Shown: positions 1-8,741 of the stretch, piece after piece
Numbering within the stretch: position 1 is the first letter of the stretch
Layout of the letters: every line of letters starts with the position of its first letter
From: an uncultured Eubacteriales bacterium
Lineage (GTDB): Bacteria; Bacillota; Clostridia; Christensenellales; Aristaeellaceae
DNA: 63,187 nt
Reading direction: 5' to 3'
Assembly: GCA_902778995.1 (NCBI GenBank)
Contig: CACYZW010000011.1
Span: 1 to 63,187, forward strand
The notes under the pieces: generated by a model
Database searches by the model: none
Told to the model about the DNA's origin: nothing
The model's input: only the letters and a program-made list of their open reading frames with translations
Program-made: the position numbers and the translations under genes

Positions 1-41
1 ATTATCTGCGATAATCAAGCAAAATCTGTCGGGGGATGTCT

Positions 42-99
42 CGAAGGGGGACCCGTCCCCCTTCGACAGTTACTGCGAAGCCGCAGGCTGAGCAGTAAC
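42..99. repeat. Two stem-loops upstream of the phosphatase gene
   Basis: A perfect 10-bp inverted repeat (arms 42-51 and 56-65, loop of 4) is followed by a second perfect hairpin (arms 69-76 and 92-99). The first is rich in G/C runs and resembles the hairpin at 31151-31170, so this may be a dispersed intergenic repeat of the genome. It could also end transcription from outside the window, but no T-tract follows. Confidence 0.5.
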
Positions 100-180
100 G
101 TCAAATCCATCCTAAACTGCATTTCCCCGCATTTAGTAACACTGTAGAACAATTTCAGCATGAGCAATCGGAGGGCTTCA

Positions 181-639
181 ATGGTCAAGATACTGTTTGT
201 GTGCCACGGCAACATCTGTCGTTCGCCGATGGCGGAGTATGTGATGAAAAAGCTGGTAAAGGACGCGGGCCTGGTGAATAAATATGAAATCGCCTCCGCC
301 GCCACCAGCCGGGAGGAGATCGGCAACCCGGTGTATCCGCCGGCGCGCTCGGAGCTGGCCAGGCACGGCATATCCTGCAAGGGACACGCCGCGCGGCAGA
401 TGACCCGGGCCGATTACGATGATTACGACTGGCTGGTGGGCATGGAGCCCTACAATTTGCGGAACATGCTGCGCATCACCGGCGGCGACCCGGCGGGAAA
501 AATTCGCCTGCTGATGTCCTTTGCCGGCAGCGACGAAGCCATCGACGACCCCTGGTACACCGGGCGGTTTTCCGAGGTCTACGGGCAGATCGAGCGGGGC
601 TGCCGGGGGATGCTGGCGGCGACGCGGACGGCGGAATGA
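181..639 (+). CDS. Low-molecular-weight protein-tyrosine phosphatase
   Basis: A 152-residue cytoplasmic phosphatase of the LMW-PTP family, which removes phosphate from tyrosine (or arginine) residues through a cysteinyl-phosphate intermediate. The P-loop is at the N-terminus as VCHGNICRS, with nucleophile Cys8 and Arg14 (CX5R). The general-acid loop DDPWYTG lies near residues 122-128. Length is normal for the family. I chose the ATG at 181 because a GGAGG ribosome site sits at 170-174; the in-frame ATG at 160 would put that site inside the gene. The partner kinase is not in the window, so the target is unknown. In Bacillota such enzymes are linked to stress signalling or capsule control. Confidence 0.9.
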   Translation: MVKILFVCHGNICRSPMAEYVMKKLVKDAGLVNKYEIASAATSREEIGNPVYPPARSELARHGISCKGHAARQMTRADYDDYDWLVGMEPYNLRNMLRITGGDPAGKIRLLMSFAGSDEAIDDPWYTGRFSEVYGQIERGCRGMLAATRTAE

Positions 640-905
640 GTGCTTGATCCGGAGTGCATGATCGGGGGGCGTCTCAAAATGGCAACGACTCGGTTAAACG
701 TGGCGTAGCGGCGGCGTCTGCGCCGCCGCAGACCGCTGACAAAGGCCGCAGGCGCAGAAAATCCTTCCGGGTCCTGATGCGCTGTATGATGATGTGGGTA
801 AACGATACGGGCATCGCGCCACAGGCGGCGATTGCCTGAACCCGGCAATACGGGCCGTGGACAGTGGTCCTCACGGCCCCTGTCTCAGGCGCCCCTGTGC
901 GCCCG
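640..905. other. Intergenic region between convergent genes, with hairpins
   Basis: No credible gene is seen. A perfect 8-bp GC stem (708-715 with 722-729) and a second 8-bp stem (852-859 with 872-879) lie between the two convergent genes and may serve as bidirectional terminators, although neither has a clear T-tract. Confidence 0.45.
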
Positions 906-2858
906 TCATGGCGTCCTCGACGCCTTCTTTTCCTTCTTGGTCCTGTACATCAGCGCGTCGGCTTCCGCCACGTATTCGTCCAGCGATTTGCCGCCGTCCG
1001 GGCTGGCGAGCACAAAACCGACGCTGACCTCCGGAGCGACGGGCACGCCGAGGGCCTTCGCCTCCCCGGGAAGGGCGGCGGAGATGGCCGCAAGCAGCTT
1101 CCTGACCGGTTCCTCGCCCTCCGTCGGCAGAAGGACCATGAATTCGTCCCCGCCGTAGCGAATGGGGACCGCGTTTTCCGGGATGCAGTGGCTTATCGCG
1201 TTGGCGACGCATTGGATCGCCCTGTCCCCGTGGGCATGGCCATAGTTGTCGTTGATGTATTTCAGCCGGTCCATGTCGATGAACAGTATGCCGGACCTGC
1301 CGCCGCTTTCACAGAGTCTTCGAAACAGGGGACAGGCCACGTTGTGATAGCCAAGCCGGTTGTACAGGCCGGTGAGATCGTCCTTCATGGATATGCCGGA
1401 CAGCACCCGATTGACGTAGGTCAGGTTTTTTCTGGTGAAGAAGTTGCGCAGGGCGACCGTCAGCGCGTTGACGATGGTGGAGACCGCGTGGATGCGCACC
1501 ATCTCCACGCAATCCCAAATGCAGAAGTAGCCGACGGTGTATTCCATGAAGTGCAGCGGCGCGAACAGGTAGTTTTCGCGGTCGCCCGCATATCGTGAAG
1601 TCTCAAGGTGGCTTCCGATCCTCTGCCGGGTGAATTGCGCGGCCTTTCCGGCGTCCCAGGAGAACACAAGCTCCATGGTGTCGGAATAGCCGCAGGTCGG
1701 CAGTCCGTCTGCGCTCTCCCAGAGCGTGCCGTCGTGATTCTGGATCTGAATCGCCCGTCCGTATTCAAAGAGGGTGCTGTCAAGGATCAGGCGCATGCCC
1801 TTGAGGTTCAGTATGCCGACGCATTGCACGAACGCGAGGCAGATTTCCTCGATGGAGGAACACTGCGGAAGCCGGTATTGCAGGGCGCTCAGCTTATAGC
1901 TGAAATCGGAGACGATGGAATTCTGGTTCATGTATTCGGCGATCTGCTTCCTCTGGTGGGTCTGGTCTTGTGTGGAATGGCCCGTGCTTTCGCGAAAAAC
2001 GATTTCGGTGGGCGTATAAATTCTTCTGGGCAGCGCTTCGCCGCGCCAGATCCTGCGCATGGCGTCCACACAGGTTTCTCCCGTGGTCCAGCTGAGCTGG
2101 TCGACGCTGGTGATGGAGGGCGTCAAAAACGACGAAGCGTCGTCGTTGTCGAAGCCCGTGACCATGAAATCGCGGGGAATGCAGTAGCCGGCGGTTTCCG
2201 CCGCATGGCACACGCCCAGGGCGATGCGGTCGTTCGCGCAGATCACCGCCTGCGGGAGCGCGCCGCCAAAGCGGGCGCGCAGCTGTTCAAAGGCATGGGC
2301 GCCGCATTCCATGGTGAAGCTCTCGTAATAGAAGCGGCCTTCTTCGCAGGGCAGGCCGTTGTCCCGGCAGTAATCCATCAGGGCCCGGGCGCGCCGCTGC
2401 GCCTCAAAATTGTCGGTCGGTCCCATGGCGAACCAGAAGTCCGCGAGCCCCTGGGCCTTGTGCAGATGCCTGATGACCGATTGCATCGCGGCATAATTGT
2501 CGATTCCCACAAAATAGAAATCCTCCAGGTCGTTCGCGATGGAAATGACGGGTTTGCCCGAGGCGCGGGCGGCTCTGACCGCGTACAGGACGCTTTCGCT
2601 GAAGGAATCGTCGGATTTGCCGTTGTAAATGCTGTTGATGTCCAGCAGTATGCCGTCAAAGTCGCCGTAATTGGGCAGGCGGAAGATGTTGTATTCCCCG
2701 TGGTTGTGCTCCGGGGCAAAGGCGGAGTGTCCGTCCGTGCGAATGATGTAGAGGTTGGTCGGCTCGTCCATCCGCCGTACCGCCTGACACAGGCCGGCGA
2801 TGCGCTCGTAGGAAAACCTTCTCATGCAGTCGTTCAGTATGTAAAGCAGCTTTTTCAT
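906..2858 (-). CDS. LacI-type sensor domain fused to GGDEF diguanylate cyclase
   Basis: A 650-residue cytoplasmic protein. Residues 1 to about 290 form a periplasmic-binding-protein-like fold of the LacI/GalR type (ICANDRIALG and VTGFDNDD are typical), but the helix-turn-helix that normally precedes it is absent. An unassigned middle region, perhaps GAF-like, spans about 300-480. A GGDEF domain follows, with DDLTGLYNRLGY, FIDMDRLKYIND and the signature RYGGDEF. It should make cyclic di-GMP from two GTP in response to a small ligand, probably a sugar. No RxxD inhibitory site is seen five residues before GGDEF. There is no signal peptide or membrane segment. The start has a GGAGG site about 9 nt upstream. 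The next gene upstream on the same strand is a GH5 glycosidase 52 bp away, which suggests a sugar signal. Confidence 0.85.
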   Translation of the reverse strand: MKKLLYILNDCMRRFSYERIAGLCQAVRRMDEPTNLYIIRTDGHSAFAPEHNHGEYNIFRLPNYGDFDGILLDINSIYNGKSDDSFSESVLYAVRAARASGKPVISIANDLEDFYFVGIDNYAAMQSVIRHLHKAQGLADFWFAMGPTDNFEAQRRARALMDYCRDNGLPCEEGRFYYESFTMECGAHAFEQLRARFGGALPQAVICANDRIALGVCHAAETAGYCIPRDFMVTGFDNDDASSFLTPSITSVDQLSWTTGETCVDAMRRIWRGEALPRRIYTPTEIVFRESTGHSTQDQTHQRKQIAEYMNQNSIVSDFSYKLSALQYRLPQCSSIEEICLAFVQCVGILNLKGMRLILDSTLFEYGRAIQIQNHDGTLWESADGLPTCGYSDTMELVFSWDAGKAAQFTRQRIGSHLETSRYAGDRENYLFAPLHFMEYTVGYFCIWDCVEMVRIHAVSTIVNALTVALRNFFTRKNLTYVNRVLSGISMKDDLTGLYNRLGYHNVACPLFRRLCESGGRSGILFIDMDRLKYINDNYGHAHGDRAIQCVANAISHCIPENAVPIRYGGDEFMVLLPTEGEEPVRKLLAAISAALPGEAKALGVPVAPEVSVGFVLASPDGGKSLDEYVAEADALMYRTKKEKKASRTP

Positions 2859-2910
2859 CCTGCCGTCCTCCGTATTCGCACTCTGTCACGGAAACCGAAC
2901 CGTACATCGG

Positions 2911-3945
2911 TCACATCATACCGATCATCGAATCCCTGATGGCGTCGTAGTGGGCGTCGATCAGCCCGAAATCCTTGCGCTTGTAGTTCCACAGCGCCCG
3001 GCCGATGCCGTGCCGGTTGAATACCGCGCTGATGTCCTTGAGCCAGCGCAGGGTATCCGCGGTCGGGGCGCGGTCGATGACGCCGTATTCGCCGCAATAC
3101 AACGGCGCGTCGTTGCGCTCTGCGGCCTCCAGCGCCGGCGCGAAGAGCGCCTCGAAGAATTGCGGCCCCAGCGCCCTCACCTTATGCCCGGCGATGGCCC
3201 CGGCCAGGTCGAAGGACAGCTGCTCCGACAGGGCCAGGTAGCGCTCCAGGCTGTCGGGATAGGCCACATTCAGGTCGGAAGGCATGCCCTCGACCCAATA
3301 GGCCTTCTGGTGGGTGAAGACCATCGGCTCGTAGCAGTGGAAGTTATAGACGATCCGCCCGTCGTGGGGCGGCGCGAGCAGCGGAACGCTGCGCACGTCG
3401 TTGTAGTCCACGCCGCCCACCACGATCCAGGTGTCGGGGGCGATTTCGCGGATGGCGGCGATGGTGCGCCCGGCGATGTCGTTCCAGGCGTCTGCCACGG
3501 CGGGGGAGACGACCTCGTTGAGAAGGTCGAAGGCCACGCCGGGGCGCGCGCCGTAGCGCGCCGCAAGCCGCCGCCACAGCGCGATGAAGCGGGCCTGCAG
3601 CGCCGCGTCGCGGAAGAAGATTTCCCGGTCGGCGTCCTTTTCCAGCGGATCGAAGGTGTAGCCGAAGGCCTTGTGCAGGTCGAGCAGCAGGTTGAGCCCG
3701 ACGGCCTCGCACCAATCGACGCAGTCGTCGATGTGCTTAAGGCCGGCCTCGATGGGGTTGCCCGCTTCGTCCTCGATCCAGTTGTAATCCACCGGCAGGC
3801 GCACGTGATCGAGGCCCATGCCGTTGATCCACTTGATGTCGGCGTCGGTGATGAAGGTGTCGAAGTGCTCTTCGGTGGTGGCGTCGCACTGGGAAAGCCA
3901 GCCGCCCAGATTCACACCGTGCTGAAAACCGTCAAATTTGCGCAT
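2911..3945 (-). CDS. Glycoside hydrolase family 5 (cellulase-like)
   Basis: A 344-residue TIM-barrel glycosidase of the GH5 (endoglucanase/exo-beta-glucanase) type. It has the early GVNLGGWL strand, HVRLPVDY, the acid/base glutamate in DLLNEV (Glu144) and the nucleophile glutamate in YCGEYGV (Glu286). No signal peptide or carbohydrate-binding module is present, so it probably acts in the cytoplasm on imported beta-glucosides or oligosaccharides rather than on polymer outside. The ATG at 3945 is preceded by AGGAGG; longer in-frame readings upstream run into the neighbouring lgt region and are not credible. It ends 52 bp before the LacI-GGDEF gene and may be cotranscribed with it. The exact substrate cannot be told. 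Confidence 0.85.
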   Translation of the reverse strand: MRKFDGFQHGVNLGGWLSQCDATTEEHFDTFITDADIKWINGMGLDHVRLPVDYNWIEDEAGNPIEAGLKHIDDCVDWCEAVGLNLLLDLHKAFGYTFDPLEKDADREIFFRDAALQARFIALWRRLAARYGARPGVAFDLLNEVVSPAVADAWNDIAGRTIAAIREIAPDTWIVVGGVDYNDVRSVPLLAPPHDGRIVYNFHCYEPMVFTHQKAYWVEGMPSDLNVAYPDSLERYLALSEQLSFDLAGAIAGHKVRALGPQFFEALFAPALEAAERNDAPLYCGEYGVIDRAPTADTLRWLKDISAVFNRHGIGRALWNYKRKDFGLIDAHYDAIRDSMIGMM

Positions 3946-4256
3946 AGCGTCCTCCTGATCGTTGCGGGGTCGGTTTGTTTCGAGGGTTGAAGTCGGGACG
4001 GAAACCCACGGGTCATGAATGACTGTCCGCATGTCTGGGTCGAATCCATGAATATTTAATGCCACTTTTATTTTACCACAATATTCCCGCCCCGTCCATA
4101 GATATTTCTTCCCGCAGGGCAGGGCGGATGAAAGAACTGCAATTCTGCAAAAGACGCATGCGCCACAATAATACAGCGCCCCGCGTTTTACATCCGCCGG
4201 GCGCCATTGTATATATATGTGATGCGATCCGCCATTGCAGTCGTCCCGTAAACCGA
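3946..4256. other. Intergenic region upstream of the GH5 gene
   Basis: This 311-bp AT-richer gap holds no credible gene. On the minus strand an extended -10 element (TGG then TAAAAT, plus-strand 4070-4075) lies about 125 bp before the GH5 start and is a possible promoter. No good -35 is seen. Confidence 0.35.
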
Positions 4257-5147
4257 TCAGAAGCACACCGTCGCCCAGTACGTGCCCACGGCCCCGACGG
4301 CGCAGGCCAGGGCGGGGAGGGGCAGGCCCGCCAGCAGCAGCGCGGCCATGCCGACGCAGCAGGCCAGCGTCGCGGCGGCCAGCCCTTTTTTCGCTTCGAC
4401 GGCCAGCGCAATGGCGGCGCAGGTCAGCACCGCGGCGAGGCTGAGCAGCTGGGATACGCGGAAGGGGCCCAGGTACAGGCTGTCGGTGCGCAGCCCCTCC
4501 ACCAGCGCCCGTTCGATGGCGTAGAGGAACACATAGGCCCGGAAGATGTCCCCATCGCGGCGGAACAGGCGATGGCGCTCGGCGATCAGCAGCATCGCCA
4601 CGATGGCAAGGCACCAGGCGGACTCATAGAAAAAGGTGGCGAAGTGCCACTGTCCGTCGGCGTTTATGAACACCGAAATGGGAAAGCGCTGCTGCCAGGC
4701 CTGGGTGGCGACGGCCCCATAGGCCTCCTGGTTGACGAAGTTGCCCCAGCGCCCTATGGCCTGTCCCAGGGCGATGGAGGGCGCGGCAAGGTCGGCCAGG
4801 CGCAGGAAGGGCAGCTTTTTGCGGCGGGCGTAAAAATATCCGGCCAGCACGCCGCCGATGATGCCGCCGTAGATGGCCATGCCGCCCTCCCAGATGTACA
4901 GCGCCCGGATGGGATTGGCGGCGTATTCGCGCCATGAAAACAGCACGTAGTAGATGCGCGCGCCCAGGATGGCCGCAGGTATGCCGATCAGCGCAAGGTC
5001 CAGCGCCGTATCCCGGGGAACATCCATGCGCCTTTCCCTGGCGCAGGCCAGCGCCACCGCAAGCGCCATGCCTGCGGCGATGATCACGCCGTACCAGTGA
5101 AAGCTCAGGCCGAACAGCGTCGCGCCGGTGGATGTGAATCGGAACAT
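4257..5147 (-). CDS. lgt: Prolipoprotein diacylglyceryl transferase
   Basis: A 296-residue integral membrane enzyme that moves diacylglycerol from phosphatidylglycerol to the lipobox cysteine of prolipoproteins, the first step of lipoprotein maturation. The family signature GRWGNFVNQEAYG lies near residues 131-143, and about seven hydrophobic segments are visible, beginning with FGLSFHWYGVIIAAGMA. HWYG and the Arg of the signature are the expected catalytic region. The ATG has a GGGGAG site 8-9 nt upstream. It stands 30 bp downstream of the membrane GGDEF gene on the same strand and is probably cotranscribed with it. Length and motifs are normal. Confidence 0.95.
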   Translation of the reverse strand: MFRFTSTGATLFGLSFHWYGVIIAAGMALAVALACARERRMDVPRDTALDLALIGIPAAILGARIYYVLFSWREYAANPIRALYIWEGGMAIYGGIIGGVLAGYFYARRKKLPFLRLADLAAPSIALGQAIGRWGNFVNQEAYGAVATQAWQQRFPISVFINADGQWHFATFFYESAWCLAIVAMLLIAERHRLFRRDGDIFRAYVFLYAIERALVEGLRTDSLYLGPFRVSQLLSLAAVLTCAAIALAVEAKKGLAAATLACCVGMAALLLAGLPLPALACAVGAVGTYWATVCF

Positions 5148-5177
5148 GACAATCTCCCCTGGTAACGTATATACGCC

Positions 5178-6533
5178 TCAGCTCTGATGGGTATGCATCT
5201 CCTTCTTCTGGGCGTACATCTTTTGGTCGGCCTCGTCCAGCAGCTTCTGGAAGCTGGTCTGGCCGACCTCCTCGGCATAGGCGTAGCCCAGAGAGATGCT
5301 CACGTTCTGGGCCTTTTCAGCCTCCTCGAAGCGCTTTACCATGTCTTCGATGGCTTCGGGGGTGCAGTCCTTGACGATGGCGGCAAATTCGTCGCCGCCG
5401 AAGCGGAAGCAGTTTTCCCCGAAGCAGGACGAGATGCAGTCCGCTGCGGTCCGCAGCAGCCGGTCGCCGGCCAGGTGGCCTTTTGTGTCGTTGGTCTGCT
5501 TCAGAAAGTTGACGTCGAACAGCAGCACCGCCATGGAATAGCCGCTGGATTCGGATTCCAGCAGATACTGCTCAAAGCGATACCGGTTGGGCAGGTTGGT
5601 CAGCGCGTCGGTCTCCGCCGCCGAGCGCAGTATGTTGTCCAGGGCGTTGCGGCGCGTCAGCACGTCGTTGTAGGCCGCCGCCACCAGCCGAACCTCCCGG
5701 AAGCCCCGGGTTTCGTCCAGCGGCACATCCTCGGGAATCAGCGTGACGAATCGTCCCAGCGGCGAGAGCAGCTGTCGGTACAGCGTGGCGAAGGTGACGA
5801 TGAGCACGATCACGATGGAGATGGTGATGACCCACAGTATGATGCGCAGCATGGCGATGCGCCGGGAGAGCTGGGCCGCCATGCGCTCGGAGGTGCTCTG
5901 CATGACGCCCACGCAGCCGTTGACGTTTTGAGACACCGATTGCTTGTTCATGCCGTAGACCGAGCCGAGGATCAGCGTCCGCGCCGCAGCCAGCCTTTGC
6001 TCGTCGGTCATCGCCAGCTCCTCTTCGGTCAGCTCGACCCTGGGGATGTCCGTCAGCGGCTTCATTTCGGGCAGCGGGTACACCGAGCGAACCAGGCTGA
6101 TGGCGTGGAGTTGGGCGTCGAGCATGTAATCGGCGCTCTGGGTCGCGTTTTCAAGCAGCTCCATCTCTTCCGGGTTGATCTTGTGGCTCCTGAACAGCGC
6201 CAGCACATCTTCACCCCGCCGCGGCTGGGCCAGCTCGTTGGCATAGGCCTGGAGGGGCATCACGTTCACCTCGCCGTTTTCGGTCAGGGGCATCAGCACA
6301 TAGTTGGAGGCGGTCTCCGAGAGCAGACTGGAGCCCGCCAGCAGCGATGTGGCCTCCTGGGTATACTGCCCGGCGTTGCGCATGATGGTGGAGAGGTTGC
6401 TGCTGGAGGTGTTGATCATTACAATGACGGCGATAATCAATATGTGTAAAACAGACAGTATGATTACAATGGGCATCACCAGGGCGTTCGCCGAAACGCC
6501 GCTGACGCGATTGCTGCGCTCGATTTTTCGCAC
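5178..6533 (-). CDS. Membrane-bound GGDEF diguanylate cyclase
   Basis: A 451-residue protein with an N-terminal membrane segment (about residues 20-40), an extracytoplasmic helical sensor of roughly 200 residues, a second membrane segment (LWVITISIVIVLIVTFATL) and a C-terminal GGDEF domain (DALTNLPNRYRF, DVNFLKQTND, RFGGDEF). It should synthesise cyclic di-GMP in response to an external cue. No RxxD inhibition site precedes GGDEF. I prefer the GTG at 6533, which has AAAGGAAG 7 nt upstream; an ATG at 6608 would add 25 residues without a ribosome site. Expression should come from the strong minus-strand promoter at 6661-6690. lgt follows downstream. Confidence 0.87.
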   Translation of the reverse strand: MRKIERSNRVSGVSANALVMPIVIILSVLHILIIAVIVMINTSSSNLSTIMRNAGQYTQEATSLLAGSSLLSETASNYVLMPLTENGEVNVMPLQAYANELAQPRRGEDVLALFRSHKINPEEMELLENATQSADYMLDAQLHAISLVRSVYPLPEMKPLTDIPRVELTEEELAMTDEQRLAAARTLILGSVYGMNKQSVSQNVNGCVGVMQSTSERMAAQLSRRIAMLRIILWVITISIVIVLIVTFATLYRQLLSPLGRFVTLIPEDVPLDETRGFREVRLVAAAYNDVLTRRNALDNILRSAAETDALTNLPNRYRFEQYLLESESSGYSMAVLLFDVNFLKQTNDTKGHLAGDRLLRTAADCISSCFGENCFRFGGDEFAAIVKDCTPEAIEDMVKRFEEAEKAQNVSISLGYAYAEEVGQTSFQKLLDEADQKMYAQKKEMHTHQS

Positions 6534-6660
6534 TGTCGGGCTTCCTTTCTGCTGTTTGTATGCCAAGTCAATAAATTTGACACAATAAAGCCAGAATATC
6601 CCATACATTATAGCATTTTCGTCTTTATTTGTCTACTGGCTTTGGAAAAAAGAGCGACAC

Positions 6661-6690
6661 ATTATAATGCATATGGCGAAAAAAAGTCAA
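6661..6690 (-). promoter_or_regulatory. Housekeeping-type promoter for the membrane GGDEF gene
   Basis: Reading the minus strand, TTGACT (6690-6685) and TATAAT (6666-6661) are separated by 18 bp. The -10 is perfect and the -35 matches five of six bases. It lies about 130 bp before the GTG start and back-to-back with the promoter of the division cluster. Confidence 0.75.
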
Positions 6691-6700
6691 GCGATGCGCA

Positions 6701-6729
6701 TTGAATCATAACCGAACAGAGGGTATAAT
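6701..6729 (+). promoter_or_regulatory. Housekeeping-type promoter of the division cluster
   Basis: TTGAAT (6701-6706) and TATAAT (6724-6729) are separated by exactly 17 bp, about 85 bp before the first gene of the cluster at 6814. The divergent promoter for the GGDEF gene starts only 10 bp away, so the two could influence each other. Confidence 0.75.
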
Positions 6730-6813
6730 ATAGAATACGATGGTTGTACCCTGTCCATTTTGCCGCCATGGGGGAAGGGACGGCCTATTCTACGAGCGAT
6801 CGGAGCGTGAGCT

Positions 6814-7995
6814 ATGCGCAGAAAGAAAGTGACCGGCAGGTTCTTCCTGTTCCTGTTGGCCCTGCTCGTCATCGCGTTCCTGATCGTAAGACCCAGGCTG
6901 TTTCCCGATTCCAAGGAGACGGTCATCATGATGGCCAACGCCGACCAGCGCCAGACGGTGGATTGCGTGCTCCTGAGGGATGAATCGGTTACGATGTCGG
7001 AATCCACGGCGCGGGTGGAGTACATCGCGGCGGAAAATTCCTGGGTGGACGAGGGCAGCACCGTGGCGAACCTGTACGCCACCGGCTATTCCGAAAACCT
7101 GCTGAACAGCCTGGAGGCCACGCGCAAGAAGATACAGGATTACCACAAGCAGCTGTTGGCCAACATCGTGGATTCCCAGCTGCAGGAGCTGGATCAAAAG
7201 GTCAACCGCAAGGCGATCGAGTTCAAGAACCTGATCACCCGCCAGACCACCGGCAATCTGAAGACGGTGGCCAGCCAGCTGGAGACGGAGATGGTGCGCC
7301 GACAGGAATACATGCGCCAGAACAAGCGGGGCGACAGCAAGCTGACCAAGCTGTACGACGAGGAAAACGCCCGGCTGGCCAGCATACAGTCGTGGCGCAC
7401 GGTTTCCAACGCCGACCGGAGCGGCGTGGTGTCCTTCTACATAGACGGCTATGAAAACGACCTGACCCCCGATAAGCTGAACACGCTGTCCATTGCCGAC
7501 GTGCGCGCTGTGCTGGCGGGGGACAGGCTTGAAAACACCCGCAAGACGTTGAACGACGGCATCTATCGCATCGTCAATCAGAACCGATGGTACGTGGCGG
7601 TGCTCTACAGCGGCAATACCTGGACGCCCATGGTGGGCCAGGACAATTACTTCGTGCAGATGGAGGGCTTCGACGACCTCACCTATACCGCCACAGTGCA
7701 CAGCGTTCAGAAGGAAAACGATTCCACGCTGGCGATATTCGAGGTGCGCGACCCCATCGGGCCGCTGATCTACAGGCGCACCGGCAGGGCGCAGTTCAGC
7801 ATCACCCTGACGGGCCTGTCCGTGCGCGTCGAGGCGCTGTACAACGAGAACGGACAGATGGGCGTTTGGGTGTACGATGTGCCCGGGGGCACGTTTGTAC
7901 CGGTTGAGGTGCTTTCCACCGACGGCAGCATCGCCATGATCCAGCCGGTCGTGGAGGGCGCGCTGCAGCTGGGGCAGACGGTATTGATCAAATAG
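6814..7995 (+). CDS. HlyD-like membrane-anchored protein, first gene of the division cluster
   Basis: A 393-residue protein with a short basic cytoplasmic tail, one membrane anchor (RFFLFLLALLVIAFLIV, about 9-25) and an extracellular part. The part starts with a beta-rich lipoyl/barrel-sandwich-like stretch (VEYIAAENSWVDEGSTVA), then a long helical hairpin (about 105-175), then a second beta region ending in QPVVEGALQLGQTVLIK. This is the layout of membrane-fusion (HlyD/MacA-like) proteins, but no transporter ATPase or permease is beside it. It is followed 15 bp later by the YggS gene and belongs to the ylm cluster, so a role in envelope assembly at the division site is an inference. I am confident of the fold, not of the function. 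Confidence 0.7.
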   Translation: MRRKKVTGRFFLFLLALLVIAFLIVRPRLFPDSKETVIMMANADQRQTVDCVLLRDESVTMSESTARVEYIAAENSWVDEGSTVANLYATGYSENLLNSLEATRKKIQDYHKQLLANIVDSQLQELDQKVNRKAIEFKNLITRQTTGNLKTVASQLETEMVRRQEYMRQNKRGDSKLTKLYDEENARLASIQSWRTVSNADRSGVVSFYIDGYENDLTPDKLNTLSIADVRAVLAGDRLENTRKTLNDGIYRIVNQNRWYVAVLYSGNTWTPMVGQDNYFVQMEGFDDLTYTATVHSVQKENDSTLAIFEVRDPIGPLIYRRTGRAQFSITLTGLSVRVEALYNENGQMGVWVYDVPGGTFVPVEVLSTDGSIAMIQPVVEGALQLGQTVLIK

Positions 7996-8010
7996 TATCG
8001 GAGAACACAG

Positions 8011-8703
8011 ATGAATCGCAAGGATTTGCTTTCGAACATAGCCCGCTGGCAGCAGCGCATCAGCGAGGCCTCGGCCAAATGGGGCGGGGCTGAAATCTGC
8101 GGCGTCAGCAAGACCATCGATCCCGACACGATCAACATGGCCTGGGACGGCGGCATTCGCATACTGGGCGAAAACCGCGTGCAGGAGCTGGTGGGCAAGC
8201 AGGACAGGCTGAACCCGGGCTTTGAGATCCACCTGATCGGCAGGCTGCAAACCAACAAGGTGAAGGCGGCAGTGGAACGGGTGGCCATGATCCAATCGCT
8301 GGATCGGGAAGCGCTGGCTCTTGAAATATCCCGCCGGGCGGAGGCGCTGGGCCGCGTGATGCCGGTGCTGGTGCAGGTGAACATCGCCCGCGAGCCGCAG
8401 AAGGCAGGCGTGGACGAAGACGCGCTGGTGCCCTTCCTGCGCCAGTGCGCCGCTCTGCCGGGCCTGTCGGTGCAGGGGCTGATGGCCATCATGCCCATTG
8501 CCGACGACCCCGAGGACGTGCGCCCCCTGTTCCGCCGGATGCGCGCGTGGTTCGACCGCCTGCGGGAGATGGATCTGCCGGGCATCGGGATGCGGACGCT
8601 CTCCATGGGCATGTCCGACGACTGCGTCGTCGCCGCCGAGGAGGGCGCGACGATGGTTCGGCTGGGACGGGCGCTGTTCGGCGAAAGGCCGGCAAAGCCG
8701 TGA
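8011..8703 (+). CDS. ylmE: PLP homeostasis protein, YggS/YlmE family
   Basis: A 230-residue TIM-barrel protein of the PLPBP family, which binds pyridoxal phosphate without a known catalytic role and keeps PLP and amino-acid pools in balance. The PLP-binding lysine is in GVSKTID near residue 33. Family stretches include ILGENRVQEL, HLIGRLQTNK, VLVQVNIAREPQK and LSMGMSDD, and the end is MVRLGRALFGER. Length is normal. It has a GGAG site before the ATG and lies between the HlyD-like gene and sepF, the order seen around ylmE in many Bacillota. Confidence 0.93.
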   Translation: MNRKDLLSNIARWQQRISEASAKWGGAEICGVSKTIDPDTINMAWDGGIRILGENRVQELVGKQDRLNPGFEIHLIGRLQTNKVKAAVERVAMIQSLDREALALEISRRAEALGRVMPVLVQVNIAREPQKAGVDEDALVPFLRQCAALPGLSVQGLMAIMPIADDPEDVRPLFRRMRAWFDRLREMDLPGIGMRTLSMGMSDDCVVAAEEGATMVRLGRALFGERPAKP

Positions 8704-8741
8704 TGTTTTTTGACGTATGACGCGATAAAGAGGGGAAGACC

